From: Gemmatimonadota bacterium
Lineage (GTDB): Bacteria > Gemmatimonadota > Gemmatimonadetes > Gemmatimonadales > GWC2-71-9
DNA: 6,777 nt
Direction of reading: 5' to 3'
Assembly: GCA_022573095.1 (NCBI GenBank)
Contig: JACZUR010000128.1
Coordinates: 1 to 6,777, forward strand
Below are positions 5,908 to 6,777 of this stretch, piece after piece. The position numbers and the translations under genes were made by a program. The notes beneath the pieces were generated by a model, which was not told the DNA's origin, searched no databases, and saw nothing but the letters and a program-made list of their open reading frames with translations. Each line of letters opens with the position of its first letter. The stretch's first letter is position 1.

Positions 5908-5943
5908 CCCACTGACCCGATCCCCCCTCCCCCCCTGCGACCC
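5908..5943 (-). other. C-run cluster with G-quadruplex potential on the minus strand
   Basis: Five tracts of three or more C (5908-5910, 5916-5918, 5922-5927, 5929-5935, 5941-5943) are separated by 1-5 bases, which on the minus strand fits the usual four-tract G-quadruplex pattern. It lies 64 bases before the beta-propeller start, on the template strand for that gene. Confidence 0.5.
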
Positions 5944-5996
5944 TTTTCTCTCCTGATACATCTCTTAGCTCAGAACGAAATCAACGAGCGAAATCC

Positions 5997-6002
5997 GGAG
6001 GA
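5997..6002 (+). promoter_or_regulatory. Strong Shine-Dalgarno of the beta-propeller gene
   Basis: GGAGGA ends four bases before the ATG at 6007, a near-perfect ribosome binding site that fixes this start and shows that the organism uses Shine-Dalgarno initiation. Confidence 0.9.
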
Positions 6003-6006
6003 AAAA

Positions 6007-6777
6007 ATGCGCCGCCCTGTAACTTCTTTGTTAATGGTCCTATTCGGGCTGGTTCTGAGTACTGTCACTACCCGCGCTCAGGTTAGTGAACGCCGCTTAA
6101 CTTCCGACGCTGAGTTCCCCGAAGGCTTTAGTCTCGTCGCGGGACTCCGAGAGATGCCTGATGGCCGACTGATGATCTCGGATGCCATAGGACAAATATT
6201 GATGTTTGCCGATATGGACTCGGGTGAGATGGAGATCATCGGGCGCGAAGGCCGGGGCCCCCAAGAATATCGAACACCAGATGCGCGCTTCCCACTTCCG
6301 GGAGACTCAACCCTTTTCGTGGACCTCGGCAACGGTAGACTCACCGTCCTTGGACCGAACGGTGGGTTTGGCGAAACGAGACCCATTGCCCGAGATATCA
6401 GAGGACAGCTGGTGGCTATACTGCCAAGGGGTGTGGATGCACAGGGCCGAGTCTACTTCCAGCCGTTCGCCTTTGGGGGAGGGAGGCCCGGCGCGGGTCT
6501 TCCCGATTCAGCAATGATCGCTCGCTGGGATCGGAGGACGGATGTCATTGATACACTAGGAGCAGTGAAACTTGAAGAACGCATCTTCGAGAGGTCCGGG
6601 TCAGCGAACAATCAAAGTGTTCGGCTTCGACAGGTACCGATGTCTTCGCAGGACGCATGGAACGTGGCTCCGAACGGAAGAGTCGTGGTGGCCCGGTCGC
6701 CGGAATACTACGTCGAATGGATTGGAGACGGCGCACATCAGCGAGGCTCCACCGTCGACTTCGGTCCTGTTCGAGTA
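6007..6777 (+). CDS. Secreted 6-bladed beta-propeller protein (partial, 3' end outside window)
   Basis: The frame is open to the right edge, giving 257 residues. The N-terminus is a clear signal peptide: MRRP, a hydrophobic core at about 8-20, and a probable signal peptidase I site after TRA (residue 24). Propeller-like blades follow: MPDGRLMISDAIGQILMF near 50-67 with the turn IGREGRGPQEY at 78-88; a second ending in STLFVDLGNGRLTVL; a third with VDAQGRVYF; and a fourth with VAPNGRVVVARSPEYYVEWI. These D/N-G-R-[LV] repeats and GREGxGPxEY are typical of the '6-bladed beta-propeller' proteins common in Bacteroidota and Gemmatimonadota. The product is probably periplasmic or surface-exposed and may bind ligand or partner proteins; substrate is unknown. 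It is divergent from kgd with no sign of functional linkage. Related NHL or TolB-like propellers are alternatives. Confidence 0.85.
   Translation, partial: MRRPVTSLLMVLFGLVLSTVTTRAQVSERRLTSDAEFPEGFSLVAGLREMPDGRLMISDAIGQILMFADMDSGEMEIIGREGRGPQEYRTPDARFPLPGDSTLFVDLGNGRLTVLGPNGGFGETRPIARDIRGQLVAILPRGVDAQGRVYFQPFAFGGGRPGAGLPDSAMIARWDRRTDVIDTLGAVKLEERIFERSGSANNQSVRLRQVPMSSQDAWNVAPNGRVVVARSPEYYVEWIGDGAHQRGSTVDFGPVRV

Larger units (their letters stand above)
5631..6006. other. Divergent intergenic region between kgd and the beta-propeller gene
   Basis: This region must hold the promoters of two divergent genes, but no strong -35/-10 pair could be picked out. The plus strand is purine-rich (G runs) from about 5641 to 5800 and pyrimidine-rich (C runs) from about 5830 to 5960, so both transcripts would have C-rich leaders; the switch near 5800-5830 is where start sites are most likely. 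It contains GGCCCGGGCC (5697-5706), the near-palindrome TGCGGGCCGCA (5871-5881) and the tandem repeats listed separately. An open frame of 67 codons (5603-5806, minus) overlaps the kgd start but has no recognisable content. Confidence 0.7.

Noticed and set aside
6078..6386. Minus-strand open frame of 102 codons
   Set aside because: Antisense shadow of the beta-propeller gene, which has a strong Shine-Dalgarno, a signal peptide and repeated blade motifs.

Overview
The window suggests a bacterium of moderate GC content, most likely Gemmatimonadota or a related lineage. The clues are a fused E2-E1 2-oxoglutarate dehydrogenase/decarboxylase (Kgd type, best known in Actinobacteria but also found elsewhere), a secreted 6-bladed beta-propeller protein with a GREGxGPxEY motif, and CCC-rich degenerate simple repeats between genes. 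This assignment is inference; no rRNA or other marker gene is present.

Layout, left to right. 1-687 (minus) is the first 229 residues of a homocysteine S-methyltransferase, probably the N-terminal half of a fusion with methylenetetrahydrofolate reductase; it runs off the left edge. Its leader (688-832, minus) holds a clear SAM-II riboswitch aptamer, a strong overlapping intrinsic terminator, and a hairpin that can bury the ribosome binding site. 854-1173 has no convincing gene, apart from the likely promoter of the riboswitch transcript at its left edge, but contains several compact hairpins. 1174-5630 is a minus-strand operon of kgd, a YggT-family membrane protein and a YggU/DUF167 protein, with a 36-base gap and a 4-base stop/start overlap. 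5631-6006 is a divergent intergenic region full of low-complexity repeats whose purine/pyrimidine bias flips near 5810. 6007-6777 (plus) is the start of an exported beta-propeller protein; it runs off the right edge.

Functionally, kgd is a TCA-cycle enzyme acting on 2-oxoglutarate. The riboswitch links the methyl-transfer gene to the cellular SAM level. YggT and YggU are widespread proteins of poorly defined role that often lie side by side. The most notable features are the SAM-II element, whose terminator cannot coexist with the ligand-bound fold, and a purine-rich repeat found both upstream of kgd and inside the reading frame at an inter-domain linker. I found no sign of a wholly new system such as a defence island, CRISPR array or mobile element.
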